From Paenibacillus sp. FSL R5-0490 (GTDB taxonomy: Bacteria; Bacillota; Bacilli; Bacillales; Cytobacillaceae), in assembly GCF_001956215.1 (NCBI RefSeq), contig NZ_MRTQ01000011.1:1-64000 (forward strand): 64,000 bases of DNA, in the 5' to 3' direction. Under the pieces are notes generated by a model that did not search any database, was not told the DNA's origin, and saw nothing but the letters and a program-made list of their open reading frames with translations. Below, piece by piece: positions 9,607-19,319 of this stretch. A program made the translations under genes and the position numbers. The number at the start of each line of letters is the position of its first letter. The stretch's first letter is position 1.

Positions 9607-11181
9607 ATGATTACATTAAAAGAATTTGCAGATGTATTAGAATTAGATAATATTTATTTGGTAGGCGGCAAACAAAATATAAAGAAAGAAATCACCTACC
9701 TAACAAGCATGGAGCTTACCGAGAAAACATCCCGCATGAAAGAAAAAGGCTTTGTTATGACCACATTTCACGCATTTAAAGATGTGAATCAAATCATTAG
9801 CCATTTAGAATGGATGCAGGAGATCGGAATAAGTGCTATTGGTTTTCATACAGCAGCATTGAAAACAATTCCGAGAGAAGTTGTTGACTACTCCAACACC
9901 CATTCTTTCCCGCTTTTTGAAATCCCCCAAGAGGTTCCATACTATATCATCCACGAGAAATATAATCAGCTGGTAAATAAGAAGGAAAATGAACAGGCTT
10001 CGAAAATACATAGATTAAATGAAAAACTGATGGAAATTGTTCTCCTGGAAAAGGATTTGAATTCAATTGTAAAAGTAATAGGAGAATATATAAATAATGT
10101 TGTGTGCGTGTTAGATCCGTATTTTGATTTGATTGCGTATTGGAAAACGAAAGAGCAAACGAGAGATGAGATTAAGCACCTGATTAATTTAATCATAAAC
10201 CAGCATAAAGAGAACGTGTTAAAAGTGCGCTTCACCAATCGTGAGACGAATATAGCTGTGAAAATGGATGCTCTTTCTGATCAGAATTTTAAGGTAGCGC
10301 CGCTGTTTTCAAAGATGAACTTTCTTGGCTATCTGATCATTTGTCAAAATGGTACAGCGGATAAGTTTTCAGACGAGGTCATTAAAAATGGAATACGTGC
10401 CTTAAGCTTAGCTGCCTATAATAAAAATACATTGCTTCACTATCAAAAGAGCAAAGATATAGAAATGCTCGAAAGTATTTTCCAAGGTGAGGCCAATGAT
10501 AAAAATCCATCTGACTTTTATATGGACCTTAAGAAAGTAAGGTGCATTTTCCAGGTGCAGTCCACCTCTCCAGAAACACTTCAGTCAAAGCTTCAAATGC
10601 TTTCAGAGAGTTTAATAGAAAATGAAACAAATTCGCGATTATGGATTTTTAACAGAAAAATTGTCGGGGTGATCGATTCGATATTAGACAGAGAGAGGGT
10701 AGCGGCCATTCTGTCAGACTACCCTGGAATCCGAATTGGCGTTAGTGCGATAGAGGAAGTGAACCATTGCAGTAAAATTAAAGCTATGTATGACCAATCA
10801 TCTATAGGCCTGCTGCATGGTCACATTCATGATGCACAATTGGTGTTTTGGGATGAGATGGGGATTGAAAAAATCGCCTACAATTTACAATCCCATCATT
10901 TGTTCCAAAACTTCGATGAAGAATTGCTGGGTCCATTGATAGCCTATGATCTGGAAAAGAATGCTTCCTTAACCGAAACGCTATATACATACTTGAAACA
11001 CTTTTTTAATCTTCAAAAGTCGAGCAGTGAATTATTTGTGCATCCTAACACGGTAAAATACCGATTGCAGAAAATAACCGAATTAATGCAGGTGGATATT
11101 CAAAATCCATCCCATTATTCGATGCTCATGATGGCCTTTTCCGTATACAGATCTAAACAAAAAGCAGATCACTTCCAATAG
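9607..11181 (+). CDS. PucR-family transcriptional regulator
   Basis: Likely transcriptional activator of the adjacent amide/peptide utilisation genes. The N-terminal ~120 residues match the PucR sensory domain (ITLKEFADVLELDNIYLVGG...) and the C-terminus ends in a PucR-type helix-turn-helix (SSELFVHPNTVKYRLQKITEL), with a GGDEF-like/CdaR middle region between. I chose ATG 9607 rather than the in-frame start at 9562 because AAAGGGGG lies just upstream. Members of this family regulate purine, GABA, sugar-acid and proline use. The co-directional amidohydrolase, transporter and peptidase genes are the probable targets. The inducer is unknown. Confidence 0.88.
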   Translation: MITLKEFADVLELDNIYLVGGKQNIKKEITYLTSMELTEKTSRMKEKGFVMTTFHAFKDVNQIISHLEWMQEIGISAIGFHTAALKTIPREVVDYSNTHSFPLFEIPQEVPYYIIHEKYNQLVNKKENEQASKIHRLNEKLMEIVLLEKDLNSIVKVIGEYINNVVCVLDPYFDLIAYWKTKEQTRDEIKHLINLIINQHKENVLKVRFTNRETNIAVKMDALSDQNFKVAPLFSKMNFLGYLIICQNGTADKFSDEVIKNGIRALSLAAYNKNTLLHYQKSKDIEMLESIFQGEANDKNPSDFYMDLKKVRCIFQVQSTSPETLQSKLQMLSESLIENETNSRLWIFNRKIVGVIDSILDRERVAAILSDYPGIRIGVSAIEEVNHCSKIKAMYDQSSIGLLHGHIHDAQLVFWDEMGIEKIAYNLQSHHLFQNFDEELLGPLIAYDLEKNASLTETLYTYLKHFFNLQKSSSELFVHPNTVKYRLQKITELMQVDIQNPSHYSMLMMAFSVYRSKQKADHFQ

Positions 11182-11190
11182 AATTGTTTA

Positions 11191-11218
11191 AAAGGGACAA
11201 ATTACTGTCTCTTTTTTG
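11191..11218 (+). terminator. terminator after the PucR-type gene
   Basis: Short stem AAAGGGACA (11191-11199) / TGTCTCTTT (11206-11214), including one G-T pair, followed by a run of T. The downstream operon probably has its own promoter. Confidence 0.75.
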
Positions 11219-11292
11219 TTTGTAGTATACAATGATAAATAATCTTTCTATTGTTATGATTTTGAATAATCACACAATAGGAGGGCTTCAAC

Positions 11293-12477
11293 ATGCCAAC
11301 AGACACGAATTGGATCTTAAAAGGTGGCAGCATTATTGACGGACTTAATGATGAGGTGGTAGAGAATTCGTACATCAAGGTTGAAAACGGAAGAATAACT
11401 GAGGTCAAAGAAGGCGAGCCAGGTGATACAGAAGGATTTGAAGTCATTAATTGTACAGGAAAATATATACTTCCCGGACTGATTGACTGCCATGTGCATC
11501 TCGTTTGGAATGGCAGTGCAGACCCGCAATCCCTCATAAAAAATGAAGAGAATGACAGAATCGCTTTGGAAGCCTACAAGCATGCATTGGATACACTGAA
11601 ACTAGGCGTCACTACAGTCAGAGATTTGGGGTCACCGGATCGAACCGTATTACATGTAAGAAATGTCATTGATTCCGGCTTGCTTTCAGGACCTACCATT
11701 ATTGCTGCTGGTGCGCCCATTTGTATGACAGGCGGACATGTCTATTATTTAGGCTACGAATCGGATGGGCCGGATGAAGTTCGCAAGAATACTAGAAGGG
11801 TGCTCAAGGAAGGGGCAGACCTGGTGAAGGTGATGGCAACGGGCGGTATTTATACCAAAGGGGAAGAGCCCGGTTCCGTTCAGTTTACAATAGAAGAACT
11901 GAGTGCTGCAAAAGAAGAGGCTCTAAAGAAAAATAAGAAGGTATCTGCACATGCAGATGGAATTGAAGGGATCATGAATTGTTTAGAGGTCGGGATTGAC
12001 ACAATCGAGCATGGAATATATGCAGATTGCCAGGCTCTTGAAATCATGAAAAATCAGGGAACCTTTTTGGTGCCGACAATGGCCGTCATGAGACAGCTTA
12101 TAAGCAGCCCGGACATTCCAGCATATGCTCTTGAAAAAGCGAAGCAAGTAGTGGGCCCTCATTTCTCGATGCTGCAGGAGGCTGTTCAAATCGGAGTGAA
12201 GATTGCAACAGGAACTGATTGTGGCTCTCCATTAACCCCGCCCCGCTATTATTATGATGAATTAGCGATTATGCATGAAGCGGGAATGTCGGAAATGGAA
12301 GTCATTAAAGCATCAACGAGTGTTGCAGCTGAATGTCTCGGGATTGAAGATCAGCGCGGGAGTATTTCTCCAGGAAAGTTTGCAGATTTGCTGATTGCAG
12401 ACAGCAATCCACTAAATGATTTAAATAGTTTGCGGGGAGACAAGCTTGTGATGAAAAATGGTGTTTTGGTCAGCTAA
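11293..12477 (+). CDS. metal-dependent amidohydrolase (imidazolonepropionase/prolidase-like), copy 1
   Basis: Zinc-dependent hydrolase of the amidohydrolase superfamily. Ligand motifs appear in order: HxH in LIDCHVHLVW, the carboxylatable lysine in DLVKVMATGG, single histidines in VSAHADG and IEHGIY, and the aspartate in GTDCGSP. The full 394-residue length matches the COG1228 group, which includes Xaa-Pro and Xaa-Arg dipeptidases as well as imidazolonepropionase-like enzymes, so the substrate is open. Start ATG 11293 has an AGGAGGG site. It is a paralogue of the gene at 15267, and both sit around a symporter and an M24 peptidase. No histidine-utilisation genes are nearby, which argues against an imidazolonepropionase role. 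Confidence 0.85.
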   Translation: MPTDTNWILKGGSIIDGLNDEVVENSYIKVENGRITEVKEGEPGDTEGFEVINCTGKYILPGLIDCHVHLVWNGSADPQSLIKNEENDRIALEAYKHALDTLKLGVTTVRDLGSPDRTVLHVRNVIDSGLLSGPTIIAAGAPICMTGGHVYYLGYESDGPDEVRKNTRRVLKEGADLVKVMATGGIYTKGEEPGSVQFTIEELSAAKEEALKKNKKVSAHADGIEGIMNCLEVGIDTIEHGIYADCQALEIMKNQGTFLVPTMAVMRQLISSPDIPAYALEKAKQVVGPHFSMLQEAVQIGVKIATGTDCGSPLTPPRYYYDELAIMHEAGMSEMEVIKASTSVAAECLGIEDQRGSISPGKFADLLIADSNPLNDLNSLRGDKLVMKNGVLVS

Positions 12478-12633
12478 CCTGCACTGTTCAAACTAGCTGT
12501 AACGGGGCTCTGCGATTATGGAGTCTCCCTTGTATACATGCCTCCTAAAGAATATTAATCACTGTTCCAAGATTAAATCTGCCTTAAGCTTCCACACAGC
12601 CTTATATAAAAATAGTAAAAGGGAGTGAGCTTA

Positions 12634-14040
12634 TTGAACATTTATTTAGTTGCAGTTGTTATTTATCTGGTTTTCATGGCGTTGATTGGTGTTTATTTTG
12701 CAAAGAAGTCGGTGAAAAATAGCGACGACTTTATGGTTGCAGGACGAAGCCTGCCGCTGTTCGTCGTAATGGGAACTCTCCTGGCAACGTTTGTTGGTTC
12801 TGGAACTGTAGTCGGCGGAGCAAGCTTTATTTACCAATACGGACCGTTTGCCGCTATTTTCAATCTGTCAGGCGGAATTGTTGGAGCCATCATTTTGTAT
12901 TTTATCGCTTCTAAAATCCGCCAGATTGAAATCTATACAGTACCAGATCTTTTGGAACGGCGCTTTGGAAAAGCAGCTCTTTATATATCATCCGTTATTA
13001 TCATCTTTGCCTTTGTCGGAATCACAGCCTACCAGTTTACAGGCGGAGCCTATGTGCTGCAATTAACCACAGGCATTCCACTGGAAATAGGAGCCATCAT
13101 TATGTGTGCATTGGTTATCTTCTTAACGGTAAGCGGCGGGCTATTTTCAGTTGCTTATACTGATGCACTAAGTGCCATTCTCATTATTATTGGCTTTCTA
13201 ATCGGGGTTCCCTTTGCATTGAATGCTGTTGGGGGATTTGAAGGTTTATCTCTATCTTTGCCTGAAATAAATAAGACCTGGAATGGCGGCTTATCATTTC
13301 CTCAGCTTCTCGGCTTCTTCCTGCCATTGTTTTTACTTGTGCTGGGTGATCAGAACATGTATCAGCGATTTTCCGCTGCGAAAGATCCTGACGTAGCCCG
13401 GAAATCCACTATCGGCTTTTTTGTTGGCAGCGTGTTTGTCATTAGTTTAACCATCATCTTAGCAACTACCTCCATTGTGCTTTTTCCAGAAATCAAGCCT
13501 GATACAGCTATACTATCGCTCGCGATTGATGGTGTACCTTTAGTAGTCGGATTGCTTATTCTCTGTTCAGCCGTTGCCTTTATAATCACAACAGCAACCT
13601 CTTATCTTTTATCAGCATCAGGAAATATTGTCAGTGACTTAATCCAGCGCTCAAGTAAAAGCAAGCTGTCAGAAAGTAAACTTCTATGGTACAACCGTAT
13701 GATTGTCGTGGTATTAGGAGTCCTTGCTTATGTGTTAGGACAATTCTTCCCAAGCGTCCTGGCCATCCAAATGTACTCCTATACGATGTATGGAGCGTCC
13801 TTAACTCCTGCCATTCTTGCAACCGTATTATGGAAGAATGCGACAAAAGCAGGCGTGATCAGCGCCATGATTGTGGGTGGTTCGGCAACTATGATCTGGG
13901 AAATCGGTCTTGACCGGCCTTTAGATTGGAATAGTGTCCTGTTTGCCCTTCCATTGTCAGTTTTAACACTCATCATTGTCAGTTTGGCAACGAGAAATAA
14001 AAACGTTACAACAGACCTCACTACTGATCATACAAGCTAA
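12634..14040 (+). CDS. sodium:solute symporter (SSS family)
   Basis: Multi-spanning inner-membrane transporter coupling Na+ entry to uptake of an organic solute. The sequence is hydrophobic throughout, with about 13 predicted membrane segments, and has the SSS features DFMVAGRSLPLFVVMGTLLATFVG near the N-terminus and SGGLFSVAYTDALSAILIIIG in the middle. The frame can open at GTG 12625, but the GGGAG at 12621-12625 is then the ribosome site of a TTG at 12634, which I take as the start (468 residues). Between an amidohydrolase and an M24 peptidase, it probably imports the peptide- or amide-like substrate of this operon. Specificity cannot be read from sequence. Confidence 0.87.
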   Translation: MNIYLVAVVIYLVFMALIGVYFAKKSVKNSDDFMVAGRSLPLFVVMGTLLATFVGSGTVVGGASFIYQYGPFAAIFNLSGGIVGAIILYFIASKIRQIEIYTVPDLLERRFGKAALYISSVIIIFAFVGITAYQFTGGAYVLQLTTGIPLEIGAIIMCALVIFLTVSGGLFSVAYTDALSAILIIIGFLIGVPFALNAVGGFEGLSLSLPEINKTWNGGLSFPQLLGFFLPLFLLVLGDQNMYQRFSAAKDPDVARKSTIGFFVGSVFVISLTIILATTSIVLFPEIKPDTAILSLAIDGVPLVVGLLILCSAVAFIITTATSYLLSASGNIVSDLIQRSSKSKLSESKLLWYNRMIVVVLGVLAYVLGQFFPSVLAIQMYSYTMYGASLTPAILATVLWKNATKAGVISAMIVGGSATMIWEIGLDRPLDWNSVLFALPLSVLTLIIVSLATRNKNVTTDLTTDHTS

Positions 14041-14066
14041 TAAGACTTTATAAGGAGTTGGAAAGC

Positions 14067-15197
14067 GTGAATTCAAAGAAACGAATCAATCGATTAAAAG
14101 AGTATATGAAAGAACAAGCAATATCTGCCGTATTTGTCTTTAATCCTGACCATCAGTTTTATTTAACGAATTTTAAAGCTTTAATTTATTCACGGCCCAT
14201 CATCTTTCATTTACAGGAAAAGACAGCCATGATTGTTCCTGGTCTTGAAGAAACCCATGCACTGGAACATTCACACGCAGATGATGTACTCGTCTATTAT
14301 GAACATCCTGGGGCCGGCAGGGATGAGACATCGCATATGGAGCATATACGTGCATTGGTAAAACAAAATCCTGACTCATCAAAAATTGGTGTGGATTTAG
14401 CCTTCATTCCTGGTGAGGTTCTACTCTATCTTCAGCAATCAGGCTATCAGGTGGTTGACATCGGGCAGTTCATTTATCAAATGCGATTTATCAAGGATGA
14501 AGAAGAAATCCACATGCTCGAGCAGGCCGGACAATTAGTGAACCTGGCAGTAAGCAAGTCATTAGCGCAAATTCAAGCGGGAATAACAGAAATGGAAATA
14601 GATGCAGCGGGAAATGCAGCACTGTTTGAAGCAACTGCCGCTCAATATCCGGATTCGGTGATTGATATTGTGGTTATGTCGCCTTCCGGGTTAAAGAGAA
14701 GCATCATGCCGCACGTATTCTCCAACACTAGAAAAATCGAAGCGGGAGATGTCATTATTCACAGCAGGCAGGTTGGGCTAAATGGGTATCGTGCTGAATT
14801 AGAGAGAACCGTAATTGTCGGAAAACCAACAATTGAGCAGGAAAAGGCGTTTCAAGCTGCTATAGAAGCACAGCAGCGTGCGATTGATTTAATTAAGCCT
14901 GGTGTGAAATTTTCAGAGGTAGATGGAGTTTCCCGTGAAGTGTTTGAAAAGGCGGGACTTGAAAAATATGCGATTCACCGTACTGGACACGGAATAGGTG
15001 TATCAGCACATGAGCAGCCATTTTTGCGTTATGACCATCATGATGTGGTAGAGGAAGGAATGGCATTCTCGATTGAACCTGGCATTTATATACCTGAGGT
15101 TGGCGGTTTCAGACACTCTGATACTGTTCTTATCACATCTGATGGATGCCGATTAATTACAGAATATCCACGTGATATGGAGTCACTGCTTTATTAA
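14067..15197 (+). CDS. M24 (Xaa-Pro aminopeptidase/creatinase-fold) family protein
   Basis: Pita-bread-fold enzyme with an N-terminal creatinase-like domain (about residues 1-130) and an M24 catalytic domain. The start is GTG 14067, nine bases after TAAGGAG; the TTG at 14058 abuts that site. Conserved: TGHGIGVSAHE (histidine ligand) and FSIEPGIY (glutamate ligand). The usual two-aspartate positions read VIIHSRQ and RAELERT, and the last glutamate region reads FRHSDT, so several canonical metal ligands are changed. It may be a creatinase-like, metal-independent hydrolase or a divergent prolidase. It lies between symporter and second amidohydrolase genes, suggesting breakdown of an imported dipeptide or amide. 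Confidence 0.83.
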   Translation: MNSKKRINRLKEYMKEQAISAVFVFNPDHQFYLTNFKALIYSRPIIFHLQEKTAMIVPGLEETHALEHSHADDVLVYYEHPGAGRDETSHMEHIRALVKQNPDSSKIGVDLAFIPGEVLLYLQQSGYQVVDIGQFIYQMRFIKDEEEIHMLEQAGQLVNLAVSKSLAQIQAGITEMEIDAAGNAALFEATAAQYPDSVIDIVVMSPSGLKRSIMPHVFSNTRKIEAGDVIIHSRQVGLNGYRAELERTVIVGKPTIEQEKAFQAAIEAQQRAIDLIKPGVKFSEVDGVSREVFEKAGLEKYAIHRTGHGIGVSAHEQPFLRYDHHDVVEEGMAFSIEPGIYIPEVGGFRHSDTVLITSDGCRLITEYPRDMESLLY

Positions 15198-15214
15198 CTT
15201 AAATATCAAACTGG

Positions 15215-15244
15215 AAAGGGAGAAGTATCACACTTCTTCCTTTT
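15215..15244 (+). terminator. hairpin between M24 peptidase and second amidohydrolase
   Basis: Stem AAAGGGAGAAGT (15215-15226) / ACTTCTTCCTTT (15232-15243), one mismatch, followed only by TTTTAAA. It is either a leaky terminator or an intercistronic stabilising hairpin; the next gene starts 23 bp on. Confidence 0.6.
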
Positions 15245-15266
15245 AAACTGATAGGAGGAACTTGTG

Positions 15267-16442
15267 ATGGAGTTTGTGATAACGAATGTGCAGCTATTGT
15301 ATGGAGAAGAATTAGATTGTAAAAAGGGGTTAGCACTTTGGATAAAAGATGGTTTGATCAAGGGAATTATCCCTGAATCCAAACTGCCAGCCGGCGTAAA
15401 GGTTATCGATGGAAATGGAGGCTTTCTCGCTCCAGGCTTAATAGATTTACATATTCATATGATGTGGGACGGCTCATTAAATCCAGTTCACACCTCCGAG
15501 GCAGAGGGCTATGAGCAGATGCTGATACGAGCAGTTGCCAATTGTCAAACCTATCTTCAGCACGGAATAACGACTGTGAGGGATATTGGCTCCATTGATG
15601 ATATTGCGCTGCATGTGGCAAAAGGGATTAAAAGGGGGCTTATTCCAGGTCCTGATGTCATTGCCAGCGGAAAAACCTTAACCATGACAGGCGGGCATGA
15701 TCCGTTCTGGGCAAGATTTGTCGATGGGAAGGATGAGGCATTAAAAGGAGTACGCGAACAAATTTTTAAGGGTGCTGAAGTAATTAAAGTAAGTGCAACT
15801 GGCGGGGTCTATGGAAGAATAGAAGGGGAACAGGTCGGCAATGCGGAGCTAAGTCTGGAAGAGCAGGAAGTCATCTGTAAAGAGGCACACCGTTTTGGAC
15901 TCAAAGTGGCGTCCCATGCGATTGGACGTGATGGAATACTTAATTCGATACTTGCTGGTGTGGATACAATTGAGCATGGTCAGTTTCTGGATGATGAACT
16001 GGCTGCCTTAATGGAAGAACGGAATACCGCCTGGATTCCAACCTTGTTCGTCTATAAGCAAATTGCAACACAGGAAGGAATTCCTTCTTATGCAAGAAAT
16101 AAAGCAAAGGAAATAGTCAGCATTCACCGGAATGCATTTGAAACCTATTTTAACAGGAATATTTTAATTGGGGCAGGTTCAGATGCGGGTTCACCATGCA
16201 CTCCTCACCGGGCGCTGCTGGATGAATTGTATACCATGAATGAGATTGTTTCTGATGCGAAAAAGGTGCTAAAAACAGCTACAGTTAATGCAGGGGAAAT
16301 CTTAGGACGTGACGTTGGGCAAATAAAAGAAGGATACAGGGCGAATCTGATTTTGATTAAGGGAAATCCGCTTGAGTGCCTGAGTAATTTAGAAAGTATA
16401 AAGATGGTTGTAATCAGGGGAGAAGCTGCTTATGAAGCATAA
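15267..16442 (+). CDS. metal-dependent amidohydrolase, copy 2
   Basis: Paralogue of the amidohydrolase at 11293 with the same ligand series: HxH in LIDLHIHMMWDG, lysine in EVIKVSATGG, histidines in VASHAIG and IEHGQF, and aspartate in GAGSDAGSP. About 391 residues. AGGAGG at 15253-15258 favours ATG 15267 over GTG 15264. Two related hydrolases in one cluster suggest different side-chain preferences on related substrates, or successive steps. The family includes dipeptidases acting on Xaa-Pro and Xaa-Arg; the actual substrate is unknown. Confidence 0.85.
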   Translation: MEFVITNVQLLYGEELDCKKGLALWIKDGLIKGIIPESKLPAGVKVIDGNGGFLAPGLIDLHIHMMWDGSLNPVHTSEAEGYEQMLIRAVANCQTYLQHGITTVRDIGSIDDIALHVAKGIKRGLIPGPDVIASGKTLTMTGGHDPFWARFVDGKDEALKGVREQIFKGAEVIKVSATGGVYGRIEGEQVGNAELSLEEQEVICKEAHRFGLKVASHAIGRDGILNSILAGVDTIEHGQFLDDELAALMEERNTAWIPTLFVYKQIATQEGIPSYARNKAKEIVSIHRNAFETYFNRNILIGAGSDAGSPCTPHRALLDELYTMNEIVSDAKKVLKTATVNAGEILGRDVGQIKEGYRANLILIKGNPLECLSNLESIKMVVIRGEAAYEA

Positions 16443-16616
16443 CAATAAGAGCCTTGATAAGCAGGCGAAATAAGCAGTGTCCAGGTGACTAGTGTCTGAA
16501 GGTTAATTTTATCTAGCAAAATATATTTTTAATATAAACACTTTACAGATACTATTAACTATGTTAAATTCTATTTAACAAAGGATTCTGAAATTTCAAA
16601 AAGATGGTGTGAGTGA

Positions 16617-16979
16617 ATGAGTTGGACTGCTGGCCCATTTAAACAGGAACTGATCAAGGATTATAACAATATCAACCTTCTTTTGTTTAACATTGGTGTC
16701 AAAAGTCAAAGAGTCGAGTTTTTGGGGGATAAGATATTAATTTTCGCCAATCATAAGAGAATTCCATCTCTTAAACATTTGGACGAGATTAATCGCTTTG
16801 TAACCCGAATGACTGACATTGCCATCATAGATAGTTATAAGGAACATTTAAGGAATGTCCTGGAAGAAAAATATGGGATGAAGGTACTTTCTATTTTAAA
16901 GGACTATGATCCCGTAACTGAACTCTCAGGAACGATCATTACCCTGGATCAGGATACAAGTGCCTATATTTCCAGGTAA
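16617..16979 (+). CDS. DUF2294 / MpsC-like protein
   Basis: Small soluble protein matching the DUF2294 domain, now linked by family name to MpsC, a subunit of a Na+-translocating membrane-potential system in staphylococci. Diagnostic stretches are LLLFNIGVKSQRVEF, a central acidic-basic region, and VLSILKDYDPVTE near the C-terminus. At 120 residues it is the usual length. No MpsA or MpsB partner is adjacent, so a bioenergetic role is not supported by context. The gene stands alone, with its own terminator just downstream. Confidence 0.72.
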   Translation: MSWTAGPFKQELIKDYNNINLLLFNIGVKSQRVEFLGDKILIFANHKRIPSLKHLDEINRFVTRMTDIAIIDSYKEHLRNVLEEKYGMKVLSILKDYDPVTELSGTIITLDQDTSAYISR

Positions 16980-17021
16980 CTAAATAATCGTGACTGGTCC
17001 AATGAACTCTTAAGAGTGCAT

Positions 17022-17083
17022 AAAAACCGTCAGTACAAGCTTTCAGACTAGCGTCTGTTTGTTTTGTGCTGACGGTTTTTTTT
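17022..17083 (+). terminator. long-stem terminator after the DUF2294 gene
   Basis: AAAAACCGTCAGTACAA (from 17022) pairs with TTTTGTGCTGACGGTTTTTTTT (to 17083); the loop contains a small inner hairpin (CAGAC/GTCTG). A T-run follows. Confidence 0.88.
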
Positions 17084-17111
17084 ATAAAAAAATAGAGGAG
17101 GCAGCAACATT

Positions 17112-18134
17112 ATGAAAACAATAGAAGATGTATTGATTGCGCTGGATGAACTGACAGGAGGAAGAGTGATTAAATCTCTAAATGACATTACGAGAGGTGA
17201 GCATCCCTTTGTCATCATGAAGTCTTCCAACATTCCCGGGAAAGAGATCATTGAAACGCCTGGTCTTGTTTATGGCGATATGAATAAAGAAGTAAAAAAA
17301 GTAGCAGTTGCCATGACAATGACAGAAGGAAGTATCGAACTTGCCGGCGCTACTGGTGTCGATGCCATTGTTGCTCATCATCCGATAGCCGAAGCGGCAA
17401 ATTCGGGCGGAGTTATCTTGAAAAATTATCTGGATTTGTATAATGTAGCTGCATTTGAATTGCATGAAGCCTTCCATGGATTACATCCTGGCATTCCTTT
17501 TTTGCACGGCCATCAGGTATACCGTACAGAGGTTTCTTATGGAGGAGTACACGGAAATATTTTATATGCAGGGAAGGTACTCCCTGAGGTGAAAACGCTG
17601 GGGGATATTTTAACACGGCTGGACAATTTCATGGGTCTGAGAGATGAAGAGGAATTGTTACATACTGAAAAGGAAATACGCAATAGTTCATCTCTGTCAG
17701 AAACAAGTATAGTGACACGCGGGAGAATTGTTCATGGAGAAGAGACAAGCCCCGTGAACAATATTGTGCACATTTTCCCGCATACGGGATTTTCTCCTGA
17801 ACATTTGCGTCAAGCCATCCAGGAACACCCGGAAGCTGACACAGTTCTCGCTAGCATTAGCCGGGTTTATGATGGACATCCGCTTATTGAAACAGCTAAG
17901 GAGTTAGGCCTTAATTTTATTATTGGAAACTGCCATGTGTTAGAAATACTTGAAAATGGTTTACCTTTAGCTTACGCCTTGGACAGACTGCTGCCTGATG
18001 TTGAAGTTGTTGTTTTTCGGGAACGCGTGACAAGCATATCCCTAAATGAAATGGGATCTACTCAGTTAAAGAAATATGCAGAAGAAATGGCTGAGGGTTA
18101 TCTATTGAAAAAAAAGGTTGTCCAAACAGTATAA
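17112..18134 (+). CDS. NIF3/DUF34-family dinuclear-metal protein
   Basis: Member of the NIF3-like (DUF34) family, hexameric proteins with a two-metal centre; the biochemical role is unsettled. The signature VAHHPI near residue 85 and the paired histidines HEAFHGLHPG and HGHQVYRT are visible. At 340 residues it is of family length without the inserted CutA-like domain seen in the longer Firmicutes housekeeping form, so it is probably a catabolic paralogue. AGAGGAGG precedes ATG 17112. It is 18 bp from the downstream membrane gene, so the two are probably co-transcribed and may act on the same substrate. Confidence 0.8.
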   Translation: MKTIEDVLIALDELTGGRVIKSLNDITRGEHPFVIMKSSNIPGKEIIETPGLVYGDMNKEVKKVAVAMTMTEGSIELAGATGVDAIVAHHPIAEAANSGGVILKNYLDLYNVAAFELHEAFHGLHPGIPFLHGHQVYRTEVSYGGVHGNILYAGKVLPEVKTLGDILTRLDNFMGLRDEEELLHTEKEIRNSSSLSETSIVTRGRIVHGEETSPVNNIVHIFPHTGFSPEHLRQAIQEHPEADTVLASISRVYDGHPLIETAKELGLNFIIGNCHVLEILENGLPLAYALDRLLPDVEVVVFRERVTSISLNEMGSTQLKKYAEEMAEGYLLKKKVVQTV

Positions 18135-18152
18135 AAAAAGGAGTGCAGGTAG

Positions 18153-19274
18153 ATGAGCGAGGTTAAATCTTTAGTACAAGAAAATATAGAAATAGAAGAG
18201 AATAGTGTCCCGATTCCTTTAACGAGAAAATGGACACGAATTGAAGCAGTCGGTCTCGGTTTAGTCATCCTCTCACTGCTGGTATTGTTAATCACGCCAG
18301 GTACATTAGCCGGGTTATTTACTTCCATTGTCGATCAGGTTTTCCCGGTTATCGTAGAGATATTCTTAACCGGCACGGTAGGGGTATCCATAATTGTTAG
18401 TGTCATTATAGGCCGGGTACTGGAACGGCTGGGGTTTACGGATGCGTTAATCCGGATATTCATTCCTGTTACAAAGCTGATGAAAGTGAATTCAGCTGTT
18501 ATCATTCCAAGTATATATAATATTCTTGGTGACATTAATGCTGCCGGAAAAATTGCCGGACCAATCTTAATCCGTTCAGGAGCAACAAAAGCAGAGCAGA
18601 AAATAGCGGTAGCCACCATGGTACAATCCCAGCAGTCTTTTGCTACCTTTATGTTAGGCATGGTTGCATTAACGGCTGTAGGCGCCAATGCCTTTGTCGT
18701 GGTCGTGCTGGCTGTTTTCATGCCTGTCATTGTTGTCCCGTTCCTGCTTTCTAAAACCATTTACCGGGATACGAAAGCTGTCCAAATTGCAAAGCTGCCT
18801 CAATTTACGCCGAAGACTGGCTTTTTGCCCACTTTGTTTAATGGAGCCAGGGAGGGAGCAGAGCTTTTATTCCTTCTCATTATACCGGCTGCCGCCGTCG
18901 TGTTTGCTGCTATTGGCGTTCTCGATTATATCGGCATATGGTCAAAATTTGAATCCGGCTTATCAGCCGTTTTGTTAGCTCTAAATATTCATCCGGAGAC
19001 CGGAATTCTCTCCATATTGGCTAGCCCGGCGCTGGCGATGGCCCAGTTATCGGAAGTAGCGGGTTCTTTGGATCCGCGTTTGGTCATCGGATCATTCGTA
19101 TTAGCTTCATCCGGCTTGCCTTTGTCTACTGTCTTTGGTCAAATTCCGGTTATATGGGCAGCTAATTCTGATCTAAGTGAAAAGGAAGCAATGGGAGCTG
19201 CTGTATTAGGTATCATCATGCGTATTTTGACAGCCTTTTTGATTGTTTATTTCTTAACGCCGATATTAGTTTAA
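18153..19274 (+). CDS. nucleoside-recognition (gate) domain membrane protein, YjiH-like
   Basis: Integral membrane protein of 373 residues with a hydrophilic N-terminal ~35 residues and about 8-9 membrane segments. It resembles the gate (nucleoside recognition) domain family that includes SpmA/SpmB, the FeoB gate and YjiH. Internal GxxGxA-type and 'INAAGKIAGPILIRSGA' features fit that family. It follows the NIF3-like gene by 18 bp with an AAAGGAG site. Function is probably transport or gating of a small molecule; the family has no well-defined substrate. This is the last gene of the 9.6-19.3 kb cluster and has no clear terminator. Confidence 0.75.
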   Translation: MSEVKSLVQENIEIEENSVPIPLTRKWTRIEAVGLGLVILSLLVLLITPGTLAGLFTSIVDQVFPVIVEIFLTGTVGVSIIVSVIIGRVLERLGFTDALIRIFIPVTKLMKVNSAVIIPSIYNILGDINAAGKIAGPILIRSGATKAEQKIAVATMVQSQQSFATFMLGMVALTAVGANAFVVVVLAVFMPVIVVPFLLSKTIYRDTKAVQIAKLPQFTPKTGFLPTLFNGAREGAELLFLLIIPAAAVVFAAIGVLDYIGIWSKFESGLSAVLLALNIHPETGILSILASPALAMAQLSEVAGSLDPRLVIGSFVLASSGLPLSTVFGQIPVIWAANSDLSEKEAMGAAVLGIIMRILTAFLIVYFLTPILV

Positions 19275-19319
19275 TGCTCAGAGCTAAGGTAAAGAAACAA
19301 TTTTTGCTTGGTATAAGAT

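Noticed and set aside
18335..18760. 141-residue minus-strand frame inside the gate-domain gene
   Set aside because: Fully inside a strongly supported membrane-protein gene; composition is that of a reverse reading.
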